Shown here: one piece after another, positions 17,068-25,121 of the stretch
Layout: each line of letters starts with the position of its first letter
How positions within the stretch are numbered: the stretch's first letter is position 1
Source of the DNA: Planctomycetota bacterium
Lineage (GTDB): Bacteria > Planctomycetota > Phycisphaerae > Phycisphaerales > Phycisphaeraceae
DNA length: 64,000 nt
Assembly (NCBI GenBank): GCA_021413865.1
Contig: JAIOPN010000045.1
Span: forward strand, 16,954 to 80,953
Direction of reading: 5' to 3'
Program-made: the position numbers and the translations under genes
Notes under the pieces: model-generated
What the model saw: the letters and a program-made list of their open reading frames with translations, nothing else
Databases searched by the model: none
What the model was told of the DNA's origin: nothing

Positions 17068-18342
17068 TCAGATGTCCTTGCCCTTGTACCCGATGCGTTT
17101 CCACACCTTCCGCGCCGCGGCGAGGCCTTTGGCGGAGGGTTTGGGCGTGCCCAGGATCGAGGGCGGCGCTTTGCCGTCGCCCGTGCCGTCCTGCCAGGGG
17201 GACCAGTGGTCGTTCTCGTACGCCCTGCGCGACGACTCCTTCTTGAAATCGGGCATGTCGATGGGCGTGCCGTTCTGCAGCGCGGAGCGCCACGCGAGGA
17301 TACCGACGCTCGACATGTTCACGCCGCGGTAAACGTCGAGGAACGGCGGTTTGCCGGAGCGCACCGCGTTGGCGAAGTGGAAGTTGGTCCAGAAGTCGCC
17401 CCCGCCGTGGCCGGCGCGGTGCGCCAAGTCGCCGTGCTCGGGCCAGTCGGGGTGGTAGACGCGCTCGGCGGGGACGGAGCCCATCTTGCGGTCCCACTCC
17501 TCGTGCCACACGCGGACGCGACCGGAGCCAAAGTAGCCGTGGCCGCGCTCGGTCTCCATCGCCCCCTTGGAGCCGTGCACGCGGTACCAGTTAGAGTGGC
17601 CCGGTACGAGCAGGCCGAAGATGCGGAAGACCGAGCCGTCGTCGTTGCGGGTGAGGATGACCGAACCGGGGTCGGCGACGCGGGCGGTGCCATCGTCCAC
17701 CTCGCGGCATGCCATCGACAGGCCGATCACCGAGACCGGTTTCGCCTCGGTGATGTAGCAGAGCGGCGCCAGCGCGTGCGTGCAGTAGTAGGTCGAGGGC
17801 AGGAGATTCCGCCAGTGCTTTTGCCCCGGCGCGATAGCGGAGCGTGACTCGGAATCCATCGGGTGGTTGTACTCCCCCTCGGCATACAGGCACCGGCCCA
17901 GTTCGCCGGTCTTGTAGAGCCGGCGCATCTCCATGTTGAACACGGTGAACGGGTAGTTCTCCGCGAGCATGTAGGTCTTGCCGGTCTTCTCCACCGCGCG
18001 GCAGAGCGCCACGCCGTCGGCCATCGTCGAGTTGCTCGCCGTCTCGCTCATCACGTGGAAGCCGGCGTTGAGCGCCTTGACCGCGAAGGGGGCGTGCTGG
18101 TGGAAATAATTGGCGAGGATCACGGCGTCCATGTCGTGCCCGAGGAACTTGTCGAAGCTCGTGTACGTCGCCACGCCGTACCGCTTGCCGACGGTCTTGA
18201 GCCGCTCCTCCCACGTGTCGCAGAGGGCGACGAGCTTCATGCCCGCAACCTCGCTGGCGCCGGAGGCGAAGCTCTGGCCGCGCCCGACGCCAACGACGCC
18301 GACGCGGAGGAGTTTGGATTTACGGCTGGATGACTTGGCCAT
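17068..18342 (-). CDS. Gfo/Idh/MocA family oxidoreductase, copy 1
   Basis: NAD(P)-dependent sugar or inositol dehydrogenase-like protein of 424 aa. Nucleotide-binding start LRVGVVGVGRGQSFASGA near residue 12, VALCDTWEERLKTVGKRYGV, MDAVILANYFHQHAPFAVKA near 80 and HVMSETASNSTMADGVALC, where the usual EKP is replaced by SET. The C-terminal part (PDWPEHGDLAHRAGHGGGDF) is the beta-sheet substrate domain typical of planctomycete Gfo/Idh proteins. It lacks a signal peptide. Its ATG has CAGGAA upstream. It is very similar along its whole length to the next gene upstream, a tandem duplicate. Substrate unknown. Confidence 0.85.
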   Translation of the reverse strand: MAKSSSRKSKLLRVGVVGVGRGQSFASGASEVAGMKLVALCDTWEERLKTVGKRYGVATYTSFDKFLGHDMDAVILANYFHQHAPFAVKALNAGFHVMSETASNSTMADGVALCRAVEKTGKTYMLAENYPFTVFNMEMRRLYKTGELGRCLYAEGEYNHPMDSESRSAIAPGQKHWRNLLPSTYYCTHALAPLCYITEAKPVSVIGLSMACREVDDGTARVADPGSVILTRNDDGSVFRIFGLLVPGHSNWYRVHGSKGAMETERGHGYFGSGRVRVWHEEWDRKMGSVPAERVYHPDWPEHGDLAHRAGHGGGDFWTNFHFANAVRSGKPPFLDVYRGVNMSSVGILAWRSALQNGTPIDMPDFKKESSRRAYENDHWSPWQDGTGDGKAPPSILGTPKPSAKGLAAARKVWKRIGYKGKDI

Positions 18343-18371
18343 GGGGATTCCTGTTGTGAAAGAGAAGAGAG

Positions 18372-18389
18372 CGCCGCCTGAAGGCGGCG
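18372..18389 (-). terminator. Hairpin between the two Gfo/Idh/MocA genes
   Basis: CGCCGCC, TGAA loop, GGCGGCG, a perfect 7-bp stem just downstream of copy 2 in minus-strand direction, followed by a pyrimidine-rich CTCTCTTCTCTTT. It could attenuate read-through into copy 1, but the T-run is imperfect. Confidence 0.4.
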
Positions 18390-18399
18390 GCTAACCGGA

Positions 18400-19659
18400 T
18401 CAGACGTCTTTACCCTTGTACCCGATGCGTTTCCAGACGCCGCGCGACCGCGCCAACGCCTTGGCATTGGGTTTTTCGTAGCCGCGGATGCTCGGCGGGG
18501 CCGTGCCGTCGCCCGAGCCGTCGGGCCAGGGGGACCAGTGGTCGTTCTCGTGGGCCTTGCGGGCGGATTCCTTCTTGAAGTCGGGCATGTCGAGCGGCGC
18601 GCCGTCCGCCAGGGCGCTCTTCCACGCGAGGATGCCGACGGTGCACATCGCCACGCCGCGGTACACGTCGAGGTAGGGCGGCTTGCCGGAGCGGATGGCG
18701 TTGGCGAAGTGGAAGTTGGTCCAGAAGTCGCCGCCGCCGTGGCCGGCGCGGCGCGCCAGGTCGCCGTGCTCGGGCCAGTCGGGCGAGTAGCTACGCTCGA
18801 CGGGCTTGCCCTCGCGGAGCCACTCCTCGCGGTGGATGCGGATGCCGCCCCATGCGTTGCCCGTGGCCGTACCGATCAGCCCCTTGTCGCCGTGCACCTC
18901 GTAGCGCACGCGGTGCTCGGAGCTGATCATGATGCCCATGATGCGGAAGACCGCGCCGCTGTCCATGCGGCAGAGGATCACGCTGCCGGCGTCGGCGACG
19001 CGTGCGGTGTTGGGCGACTTGCTCCCGGTCTCCACCATCGACAGGCCATTCACCTTCACCGGCATCGTGTCGGTGATGTACATCAACGGGGCGAGGGCGT
19101 GGCTGCAGTAATAGGTCGAGGGCATCCAGTTCCGCCAGTGGTTGAAGCCGGGGGAGATGGAGAGCCGCCAATCCTCCTCGGCGGCGTGGTTGTACTCGCC
19201 CTCGGCGTAGATCGCGTTGCCGATCTCGCCGGAGCGGTACACCTTTCGCATCTCCTGGTTGGCGGCGCTGAAGGGGTAGTTCTCGGCGAACATATAGGTC
19301 TTGCCGGATTTCTCCACCGCGCGGCAGAGGGCCACGCCTTCGGCCAGCGTCGTGTTCGCCGCCGTCTCGCTCATCACGTGGAACCCGGCGTTGAGCGCCC
19401 GGATGGCGAAGGGGGCGTGCTGATGGAAATAGTTGGCGAGGATCACCGCGTCCATGTCGTGCTCGAGGAACTTGTCGAAGTCGGTGTAGGTCGCAACGCC
19501 GTAGCGCTTGCCGACCTGCTTGAGCCGGTCGGCCCAGGTGTCGCAGAGGGCGACGAGCTTCATGCCCACCGCCTCGCTTGCGCCGGCGGCGAAGCTCTGC
19601 CCGCGGCCCACGCCCAGGACACCCACACGGATCGGTTTGTTGCTGCCACGCTTGGCCAT
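18400..19659 (-). CDS. Gfo/Idh/MocA family oxidoreductase, copy 2
   Basis: A 419-aa paralogue of the adjacent gene, with the same motif order: IRVGVLGVGRGQSFAAGASE, VALCDTWADRLKQVGKRYGV, MDAVILANYFHQHAPFAIRA, HVMSETAANTTLAEGVALC and PDWPEHGDLARRAGHGGGDF. I chose the ATG at 19659 (start MAKRGSNKPIRVGV) because it has GAAGGA upstream and matches copy 1; a longer frame runs upstream without homology. The two copies differ most in the substrate domain, so they may act on related but distinct sugars. Divergent from a PhyH gene (129-bp gap). Confidence 0.86.
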   Translation of the reverse strand: MAKRGSNKPIRVGVLGVGRGQSFAAGASEAVGMKLVALCDTWADRLKQVGKRYGVATYTDFDKFLEHDMDAVILANYFHQHAPFAIRALNAGFHVMSETAANTTLAEGVALCRAVEKSGKTYMFAENYPFSAANQEMRKVYRSGEIGNAIYAEGEYNHAAEEDWRLSISPGFNHWRNWMPSTYYCSHALAPLMYITDTMPVKVNGLSMVETGSKSPNTARVADAGSVILCRMDSGAVFRIMGIMISSEHRVRYEVHGDKGLIGTATGNAWGGIRIHREEWLREGKPVERSYSPDWPEHGDLARRAGHGGGDFWTNFHFANAIRSGKPPYLDVYRGVAMCTVGILAWKSALADGAPLDMPDFKKESARKAHENDHWSPWPDGSGDGTAPPSIRGYEKPNAKALARSRGVWKRIGYKGKDV

Positions 19660-19731
19660 TGGTTGGTCCTTCAGAAATGAATCCCGCCCATCCACCACCA
19701 CGGCCCCCACGCGGGGCCGGGAGGGCGGATA

Positions 19732-19760
19732 TCTTGGCGGGGATCGGGAGAGAATACAAT
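19732..19760 (+). promoter_or_regulatory. Probable promoter of the first PhyH gene
   Basis: TACAAT at 19755-19760, 28 bp before the ATG, with TCTTGG at 19732-19737 at 17-bp spacing. It shares the TACAATCTGCG context with the -10 of the gene at 52585. Confidence 0.45.
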
Positions 19761-19788
19761 CTGCGGGAGGCATCCCCAGGAGCAACCC

Positions 19789-20574
19789 ATGGCCGGTTTC
19801 CGCTTCACGAAAAAACAGGTCTCGCAGTTCCACCAGGACGGCTACGTCATCGCGCCGGGCCTATTCGACACCAAACTGATGGACCTGCTGCTCAAGATCG
19901 CCCGCAACGACCCGGAGTTCGTCGGCAAGGCGCACGTTATGCCCGACGCCGCGGGCAACGCCAGCCGCATCGCCATCACCATGAAGATGTCCAACGACGT
20001 CTATACCGCCTTCGTCCACAGCGAGAAGATCGTCAACCCGATGGAGCAGGTGCTCGGCGGCGAGGTGTACCACCTGCACCACAAGATGATGCTCAAGGAG
20101 CCGAAGATCGGCGGCGCGTGGGAGTGGCACCAGGATTACGGCTACTGGTACAACGACGGCTACCTGCTGCCCGACCTGGCGAGCTGCATGATCGCCGTGG
20201 ACCGCGCCTACAAGGGCAACGGCTGTCTCCAGGTTTTGCGCGGCTCCAGCCGTATGGGCCGGATCGAGCACGGCCGCTTCGGCGGACAGGTCGGGGCCAA
20301 CCCCGAACGCGTCGCGGAGATCGCCAAGAAGCAGGAACTGGTTTACGTCGAGATGAACCCGGGCGACGCGCTCTTCTTCCACTGCAACACGCTGCACCGC
20401 TCCGACCCCAACACCAGCAACGACCCGCGCTGGAGCCTGATCTGCTGCTACAACGCGGCGCACAACCCGCCGTTCAGGCCGTCGCACGCGCCGTATGAGA
20501 AATTGGAGAAGTGGAAGGACACGCAGATCAAGGCGGTGGCGAAAGAGCAACTCGCGACGCTGGTGCCGGCGTGA
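19789..20574 (+). CDS. Phytanoyl-CoA dioxygenase (PhyH) family protein A
   Basis: Fe(II)/2-oxoglutarate dioxygenase of 261 aa. FHQDGYVIAPGLFD near residue 14, WEWHQDYGYWYNDGYL near 112 with the HxD iron ligands, MIAVDRAYKGNGCLQVLRGS, distal His in CNTLHRSDPNTS near 203, and an RWSLICCYNAAHNPP block with the 2-oxoglutarate-binding Arg. Family members hydroxylate diverse small molecules; the substrate here is unknown. AGGAG lies seven bases before the ATG. Closely related to the gene at 23184. Neighbouring sugar dehydrogenases suggest a role in carbohydrate or methylated-sugar oxidation. Confidence 0.87.
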   Translation: MAGFRFTKKQVSQFHQDGYVIAPGLFDTKLMDLLLKIARNDPEFVGKAHVMPDAAGNASRIAITMKMSNDVYTAFVHSEKIVNPMEQVLGGEVYHLHHKMMLKEPKIGGAWEWHQDYGYWYNDGYLLPDLASCMIAVDRAYKGNGCLQVLRGSSRMGRIEHGRFGGQVGANPERVAEIAKKQELVYVEMNPGDALFFHCNTLHRSDPNTSNDPRWSLICCYNAAHNPPFRPSHAPYEKLEKWKDTQIKAVAKEQLATLVPA

Positions 20575-20581
20575 TCTCCCC

Positions 20582-21367
20582 CTACTTCCCCGCGAAGGGG
20601 AACGTTCCCTCAAAACCTAATCCCGCGATCGCGGCGTGCGGCTGGCTCACGAAGGAAATGCCCGGGTACATCGGGTTGGTCTGGTAGTGCAGCACGATGT
20701 TCGCCCGCATCGTGCCCGGGGCGTCGTCGCGGAGCTTCGCCCCCTGGTGCGGGACGTGGCTGAAAAAAATCACCGCGTCGCCGCTCATCGGGTGCAGGTG
20801 CGTCTGGGGTTGCGCCTCGCACCATTTCTGGAAGGGGTTGTTGCGGTCCTCGGTGTAGTACTGGTTGTCCTTGAACTCGGCGGGGATCGGGCGGTTGCGG
20901 TAATCCTTCAGGAAGGTCAGCCGGCCGCTCTCGGGCGTGTTGTCGGTGAGGTAGAACGTCGTGTTGATGCAGAGACCGCGCACGGCGAAACGGCCCTCGC
21001 TCTCCTGCTGCCAGTAGTTGTAGAAATCCATGTGCCACTCCTGCGTGTAGGCGGCGGGGTTCACGTGGGCGCGCAAACTCCGCAACTGGCACTGACGGCC
21101 GAGCAGCGCCCTTAGATAGGGCGCGACGCTCGCGTGTCCCACTAACGGCTTGGCTAGCGCGGGTTCGCGCTCGAGGAGGCGGTCGAACGCGACGTTGCCC
21201 ACGTTATTGCGGATGTCCCACGCCTTGGCGTCGTGGTGTTTACGCAGGCAGTCGCGCCACGCCTGCACCGTCGGCATGTCCAGCGCGCCGGGCAAGAGCA
21301 GGAAGCCGTCGGCGATGAGGGTGTCGAGGTTGCGCTGGATGTTTTCGGGGAGGGTGGCGGTGGTCAT
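20582..21367 (-). CDS. Phytanoyl-CoA dioxygenase (PhyH) family protein B
   Basis: A 261-aa dioxygenase of a different PhyH subgroup. LIADGFLLLPGALDMPTVQ near residue 17, AYTQEWHMDFYNYWQ near 110 with the HxD pair, TFYLTDNTPESGRLTFLKDY near 142, and VIFFSHVPHQGAKLRDDAPG with the distal His near 204. I chose the ATG at 21367 (MTTATLPENIQ). It ends 7 bp from the convergent PhyH A. The G11 tract at 21380-21390 lies just upstream of the start and could affect expression or be a sequencing weak point. Confidence 0.85.
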   Translation of the reverse strand: MTTATLPENIQRNLDTLIADGFLLLPGALDMPTVQAWRDCLRKHHDAKAWDIRNNVGNVAFDRLLEREPALAKPLVGHASVAPYLRALLGRQCQLRSLRAHVNPAAYTQEWHMDFYNYWQQESEGRFAVRGLCINTTFYLTDNTPESGRLTFLKDYRNRPIPAEFKDNQYYTEDRNNPFQKWCEAQPQTHLHPMSGDAVIFFSHVPHQGAKLRDDAPGTMRANIVLHYQTNPMYPGISFVSQPHAAIAGLGFEGTFPFAGK

Positions 21368-21397
21368 GGGTGGATTCCTGGGGGGGGGGGATTTGAT

Positions 21398-21494
21398 GTT
21401 AGCCGTCGGGCTCGCCCGACGCTGCTCCCGGATACCGTGACGGCCCCCCCCCAACACCACGGGGCGCCCGCGCCGGGTGAACCCGACGGCTAAC
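21398..21494. repeat. Inverted repeat, GTTAGCCGTCGGG family
   Basis: GTTAGCCGTCGGG (21398-21410) and its exact complement CCCGACGGCTAAC (21482-21494) flank 71 bp that include C-rich and G-rich runs. The right arm overlaps the stop codon of the hydrolase-like gene that ends at 21490. A short relative (GTTAGCC...GGCTAAC) lies at 55958-55974. Confidence 0.75.
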
Positions 21495-23019
21495 AGATGC
21501 GGACCTCGACCCACACCGCCTGCTGCGGGGCTTCGTTGCGGACGGTGAGCTCGACGAGGTTATCGCCGTTCACAAAAGCATCGAGCGGGATGTCGAAAGC
21601 GACCAGTCGCGATTTTTCCGGTGCAGGAATGAGCACGGCGTGCATACCTGTGCCGGGCTCGATGTCACCGCCTGGGGACGTGGTGCAGGGCGTGAGGTCG
21701 CGGGGGCCGGAGCAAAGCGTGGAATTGACGCGGGCCTCGATGGGCGTGTCGTGCACGCCCGGGCGGTCGGCGAGGGCGACGACGAGGGTGGCGCGGCCGG
21801 CGGTCGGCGCGGGGCCCAGGTCCATGAGGAATCCGTAGGCGCGGTTCTGCCGCAGCTCGGCGGGTAGCAGCGCGGCCGTGGGCACACCCAGCGGGGCCGT
21901 GTCGGTGAAGGTGACGATGTGCCGGCGCGGCAGCGGGCGGAGCGTCTGCGCGTCGCCGACGGTTTTGAGGTTGCCGCGGAACGATTTCACCCACGACGCG
22001 GGCGTGCGACCGTCGGCGTGGTCGTGCATGTACTGGTAGTTGAAGAGGTACACCCGATCCGCCCCGCGTTGAAGAACGGACGAAGCGAAACCACGGACGC
22101 ACTCGGGATCGATCCACCGCCGCGGCACGCCGGGAGAGGCCGCGACGCTCATGTCCATCGACGGGGCGAGCGTGACGCGCGGCCGCGCATCGCCGAGCAG
22201 TTCGGCCCAGAGATCGACGGGGATGTTGAAGTCGCTGGTGCCGAAGAAGGGCGAGGGGGTGAGTTGGTCGATAAGGCCGAGCTTCGCCCACTCGACGCCG
22301 TCGAGGCCGAGCGACCGCGCCGTCTGCGGTTGTGCGGGGAGGCGGGCGGCGAGTTGGATGCGGTGGCCGCGTTTGCGGCCGGCGGCGTCGGCCATGCCGC
22401 GCACGGTGCGGAGGAAGCGCGTAAGCATTTTTCCGCCCTCGCGCTCGCGGCCGGGCTGGAAGTGGTACACAAACCGCATCCAGTCCAGCTCCAGGCCGTC
22501 CATGTCGTAGCGCTCGAACAGCTCACCGATGAACGCCAGCGCGTGGTCGCGCACGGCGTCGATCGCGTAGTCCAGCGCCCGGTCCGCGTAGGCGTGCACG
22601 CTCCAGGGCACGCGGCGGTATTCGGGGTGCTGCTTCCAGAACGTGCTGTGGATAAAGAGGTCGGGATGCTCGGTGAAGTGCACGTCGTTCATCCGCATGG
22701 TCAGCCACGGCGAGATGGAGTGGTCCCTTGCGCGGGCGAGGAAGGCGGCGTAAACGTCGATGCCTCGCTCGTGGAGCAGGCGGGTATTTTTGATGAAGCG
22801 CGCAAAATTCGGGGCGAGGGTGGATTCATCGACGCCGTCCCAGAGCGCGTCGCGGCTGGAGGAGCGGAACATCGCCCGCATGCCGTTGGGGCAGAAGAGG
22901 AGCTGCGAGACCTGCGTGTTCGCGTAGAGATCGACGTAGGCGTTGACGCCGGCGACGGTCATCTCGTCGGCGGTGCGGGTGGTGAAGAAGTGGTCGAAGT
23001 CTTCGTTGATCGAAATCAT
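21490..23019 (-). CDS. Glycoside-hydrolase-like TIM-barrel protein
   Basis: A 509-aa protein without a signal peptide. The first 370 residues look like a TIM barrel: MTVAGVNAYVDLYANTQ, SISPWLTMRMNDVHFTEHPD, YRRVPWSVHAYADRALDY and RYDMDGLELDWMRFVYHF near 180, a DGxxLDxxR strand-end motif typical of GHL10/GH10-like hydrolases, with acidic residues that could be catalytic. The last 130 residues form a beta-rich, carbohydrate-binding-like tail. I chose the ATG at 23019. It sits between PhyH genes on the same strand as PhyH B, so it may release the sugar that the other enzymes oxidise. Family assignment is tentative. Confidence 0.65.
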   Translation of the reverse strand: MISINEDFDHFFTTRTADEMTVAGVNAYVDLYANTQVSQLLFCPNGMRAMFRSSSRDALWDGVDESTLAPNFARFIKNTRLLHERGIDVYAAFLARARDHSISPWLTMRMNDVHFTEHPDLFIHSTFWKQHPEYRRVPWSVHAYADRALDYAIDAVRDHALAFIGELFERYDMDGLELDWMRFVYHFQPGREREGGKMLTRFLRTVRGMADAAGRKRGHRIQLAARLPAQPQTARSLGLDGVEWAKLGLIDQLTPSPFFGTSDFNIPVDLWAELLGDARPRVTLAPSMDMSVAASPGVPRRWIDPECVRGFASSVLQRGADRVYLFNYQYMHDHADGRTPASWVKSFRGNLKTVGDAQTLRPLPRRHIVTFTDTAPLGVPTAALLPAELRQNRAYGFLMDLGPAPTAGRATLVVALADRPGVHDTPIEARVNSTLCSGPRDLTPCTTSPGGDIEPGTGMHAVLIPAPEKSRLVAFDIPLDAFVNGDNLVELTVRNEAPQQAVWVEVRIC

Positions 23020-23032
23020 GTGATATCCAAAA

Positions 23033-23127
23033 AGTCCAGAGTCCCGAGTCCAGAGTCTAGAGTCAAGAAAAGAAACAGACACCTCCACGGTCTTCGACTC
23101 TGGACTCTGGACTTTGGACTCTGGACT
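23033..23127. repeat. Imperfect long inverted repeat of AGTCCAGAGTC units
   Basis: Left arm 23033-23064 and right arm 23096-23127 are 32 nt each, match at 29 positions in inverted orientation, and are both built of AGTCCAGAGTC-type units. They lie between the divergent hydrolase-like gene and PhyH C, upstream of both. Confidence 0.75.
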
Positions 23128-23147
23128 ACTCCCTTCCCCCCGCCTGC

Positions 23148-23153
23148 TAAAAT
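23148..23153 (+). promoter_or_regulatory. Possible -10 element (TAAAAT) of PhyH C
   Basis: TAAAAT lies 30 bp before the ATG at 23184, in the GCTAAAATCCC context shared with other -10 candidates here. AAGGAG at 23168-23173 is the ribosome binding site. No clear -35. Confidence 0.4.
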
Positions 23154-23183
23154 CCCGGGCTGTCAATCAAGGAGTGGATCGCG

Positions 23184-24002
23184 ATGGCCACGTTCCGTTT
23201 GTCCGACGCCCAGGTCGCCTCGTTCTGGCGTGACGGGTATCTCATCATCCCCAAGCACTTCGACGCCGAGGAGATGGACCTCTTGTTGCGGATCGGGAAG
23301 GCGGACAAGGCGCTCGAGGCCGAGTCCAACGGCCGGCTCGACGCGCAGGGCGGCATCAGCCGGCTCGCCCTCCGCAACAACCTCAGCGAGAACGACATCT
23401 ACTCCGCCTTCGTCCGCTGCCACCGCATCGTCGATCCGATGGAGCAGCTCTTCGGCGACGAGGTGTACCACTTCCACCACAAGATGATGATCAAGGAGCC
23501 CTACATCGGCGGGGCGTGGGAATGGCATCAGGACTACGGCTACTGGTACAAGTTCAACCACTGCCTCTACCCCGACATGGCGAGTTGCATGATCGCCGTC
23601 GATCGCGCCCACAAGGGCAACGGCTGCCTGCAGGTCATCCGCGGGTCGCACCTGCTGGGTCGGCTGGAGCACGGCGTCACCGGCCAGCAGACCGGAGCGG
23701 ACATGGAGCGCGTCAACGCCGCGCTCGCACGGCTCGAACTCGTCCACTGCGAGCTCGACCCCGGCACCGCCCTCTTCTTCCACGCCAACCTCCTCCACCG
23801 CTCCGACCAGAACAAGAGCCCCGACCCGCGCTGGACGCTCATCTGCTGCTACAACACCAAGCACAACGACCCCTATCGCTCGACGGGCGGCCACCCGACG
23901 TACGGCTACCTCGACCGCATCGACGACGCGCGGATCCGGGAGATCGGGAAGAAGCAGTTGGCGGCGGTTGAAGGGAAGGTGGCGGTGGGCGCGGGGGCGT
24001 GA
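23184..24002 (+). CDS. Phytanoyl-CoA dioxygenase (PhyH) family protein C
   Basis: A 272-aa paralogue of the PhyH protein at 19789, sharing FWRDGYLIIPKHFD, VYHFHHKMMIKEPYIGGAWE, WHQDYGYWYKFNHCLYPDMA with the HxD iron ligands near 114, MIAVDRAHKGNGCLQVIRGS and NLLHRSDQNKSPDPRWTLIC with the distal His near 201. The C-terminal RSTGGHPTYGYLDRIDDARI differs from PhyH A. The two paralogues flank the minus-strand PhyH B/hydrolase pair, as if that pair had inserted between duplicates or a duplicate had moved. Strong AAGGAG ribosome binding site. Confidence 0.86.
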   Translation: MATFRLSDAQVASFWRDGYLIIPKHFDAEEMDLLLRIGKADKALEAESNGRLDAQGGISRLALRNNLSENDIYSAFVRCHRIVDPMEQLFGDEVYHFHHKMMIKEPYIGGAWEWHQDYGYWYKFNHCLYPDMASCMIAVDRAHKGNGCLQVIRGSHLLGRLEHGVTGQQTGADMERVNAALARLELVHCELDPGTALFFHANLLHRSDQNKSPDPRWTLICCYNTKHNDPYRSTGGHPTYGYLDRIDDARIREIGKKQLAAVEGKVAVGAGA

Positions 24003-24057
24003 GTAATGTGAAGGAAATGCGCGGACACTAAGCCGCGAGCGGCCGGTGGGGAAGAAA

Positions 24058-24888
24058 TCAAACGGCCATCCACTTGACGATCTTCGCCGCGAAGCCGTCG
24101 GCGGCCTCGGTTTTCATCACCGCTTCAGAGTGGAAGAGCTCGAGCATCGCGGGGATGTCTTTCCTGATCTTCGTGGCCATCACCTTCGACAGCGCCTCCC
24201 ACGGCAGGTTGCCCCGGCCCGGGACCAGGTGCGTGTCGGTCTTGCCGTCGTTGTCGTGGACGTGGAAATACTCCACCACGTCGGCGCAGGCGGCCAGCGC
24301 CTGATCGACCGGGGTCGGCGTGTAGATGTGGGCGTGGCCGGTGTCGAAACACATGCGGACGCGCGGGTGGTTGAACTCTCGCACCATCGCGGCGATGGCG
24401 ACGGGGTCCCCGCCGAAGCGGAAGAGCGGCGGCGGCGGGATGTTCTCGATGAGGTAGGTCACGCCGTTGCTCTCGCCGATGCGGGCGAGTTCCTCGATCG
24501 ACTTCATCATCGGCGCGACGCGGGCGGCCTCGGTCTGGGGCGTGACGTTATCGGCGGGCGTGTAGAGCGGCGTGGGGTGGACGACGACCATCGTCCCGCC
24601 CAGGTGGAGCGCGACGATGCCCTCGGTGCGGTAGGTCTCGACGGCCTGGCGGCGGATCGCCGGGTCGGGCGAGGAGGGGTCGTATTCCTGACCGAACACG
24701 CCGTGAATCGAGTCGAAGGGCATGCCCAGCTCACGCCCCAGGTCGCGGACGGCGTCCAGGTCGGGGGGGTTCTTGGTGTTGCGGTAGAACTGGAGGGTGC
24801 GGCAGCCCAGGCCGCGGTAGATCGGGAAGAGCGTGGGCGGGTTGAAGTCCGGGAACCCGAAGGGCGCGATGGTTGCGAGCACGGCCAT
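24058..24888 (-). CDS. Sugar phosphate isomerase/epimerase (xylose-isomerase-like TIM barrel)
   Basis: A 276-aa AP_endonuc_2-type TIM barrel. Motifs GLGCRTLQFYRN, MPFDSIHGVFGQEYDP, LHLGGTMVVVHPTPLYT, VTYLIENIPPPPLFRFGGDP with the metal-binding Glu, RMCFDTGHAHIYTP with the DTGHA metal site near 180, and EYFHVHDNDGKTDTHLVPGR. This is the pattern of IolE/IolH- and 3-keto-sugar-type epimerases and isomerases. It is convergent with PhyH C. With the two Gfo/Idh/MocA dehydrogenases nearby it supports oxidation and isomerisation of a sugar or polyol. Substrate unknown. Confidence 0.84.
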   Translation of the reverse strand: MAVLATIAPFGFPDFNPPTLFPIYRGLGCRTLQFYRNTKNPPDLDAVRDLGRELGMPFDSIHGVFGQEYDPSSPDPAIRRQAVETYRTEGIVALHLGGTMVVVHPTPLYTPADNVTPQTEAARVAPMMKSIEELARIGESNGVTYLIENIPPPPLFRFGGDPVAIAAMVREFNHPRVRMCFDTGHAHIYTPTPVDQALAACADVVEYFHVHDNDGKTDTHLVPGRGNLPWEALSKVMATKIRKDIPAMLELFHSEAVMKTEAADGFAAKIVKWMAV

Positions 24889-25087
24889 CAGATCACAACC
24901 CCTTGCCCTGCGCCCGGGCGCGACGCCGACACAACGCGGTGCCGCGAGAAACGATCCGGATCAATCATATGAGAGTGATCGGCAGGTCACAACCAATTCT
25001 GAAGTTTTCGGGCCGCGAGTTATGGGGACGCGGCGCCCGCACGGTGTGCACAACCGGGCAACATTTCCGCTCCCCCACGCCGGGCAT

Positions 25088-25093
25088 TACAAT
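25088..25093 (+). promoter_or_regulatory. Possible -10 element (TACAAT) of the porin-cyclase operon
   Basis: TACAAT 28 bp upstream of the ATG at 25122 and before the ribosome binding site GGGAG. No convincing -35. Confidence 0.35.
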
Positions 25094-25121
25094 GCGGCCC
25101 CATCGATCTGGGAGTGCGTGG

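Noticed and set aside
19660..19833. Upstream extension of the second Gfo/Idh/MocA gene
   Set aside because: Overlaps the divergent PhyH promoter and start; the ATG at 19659 has a ribosome binding site and matches its paralogue.
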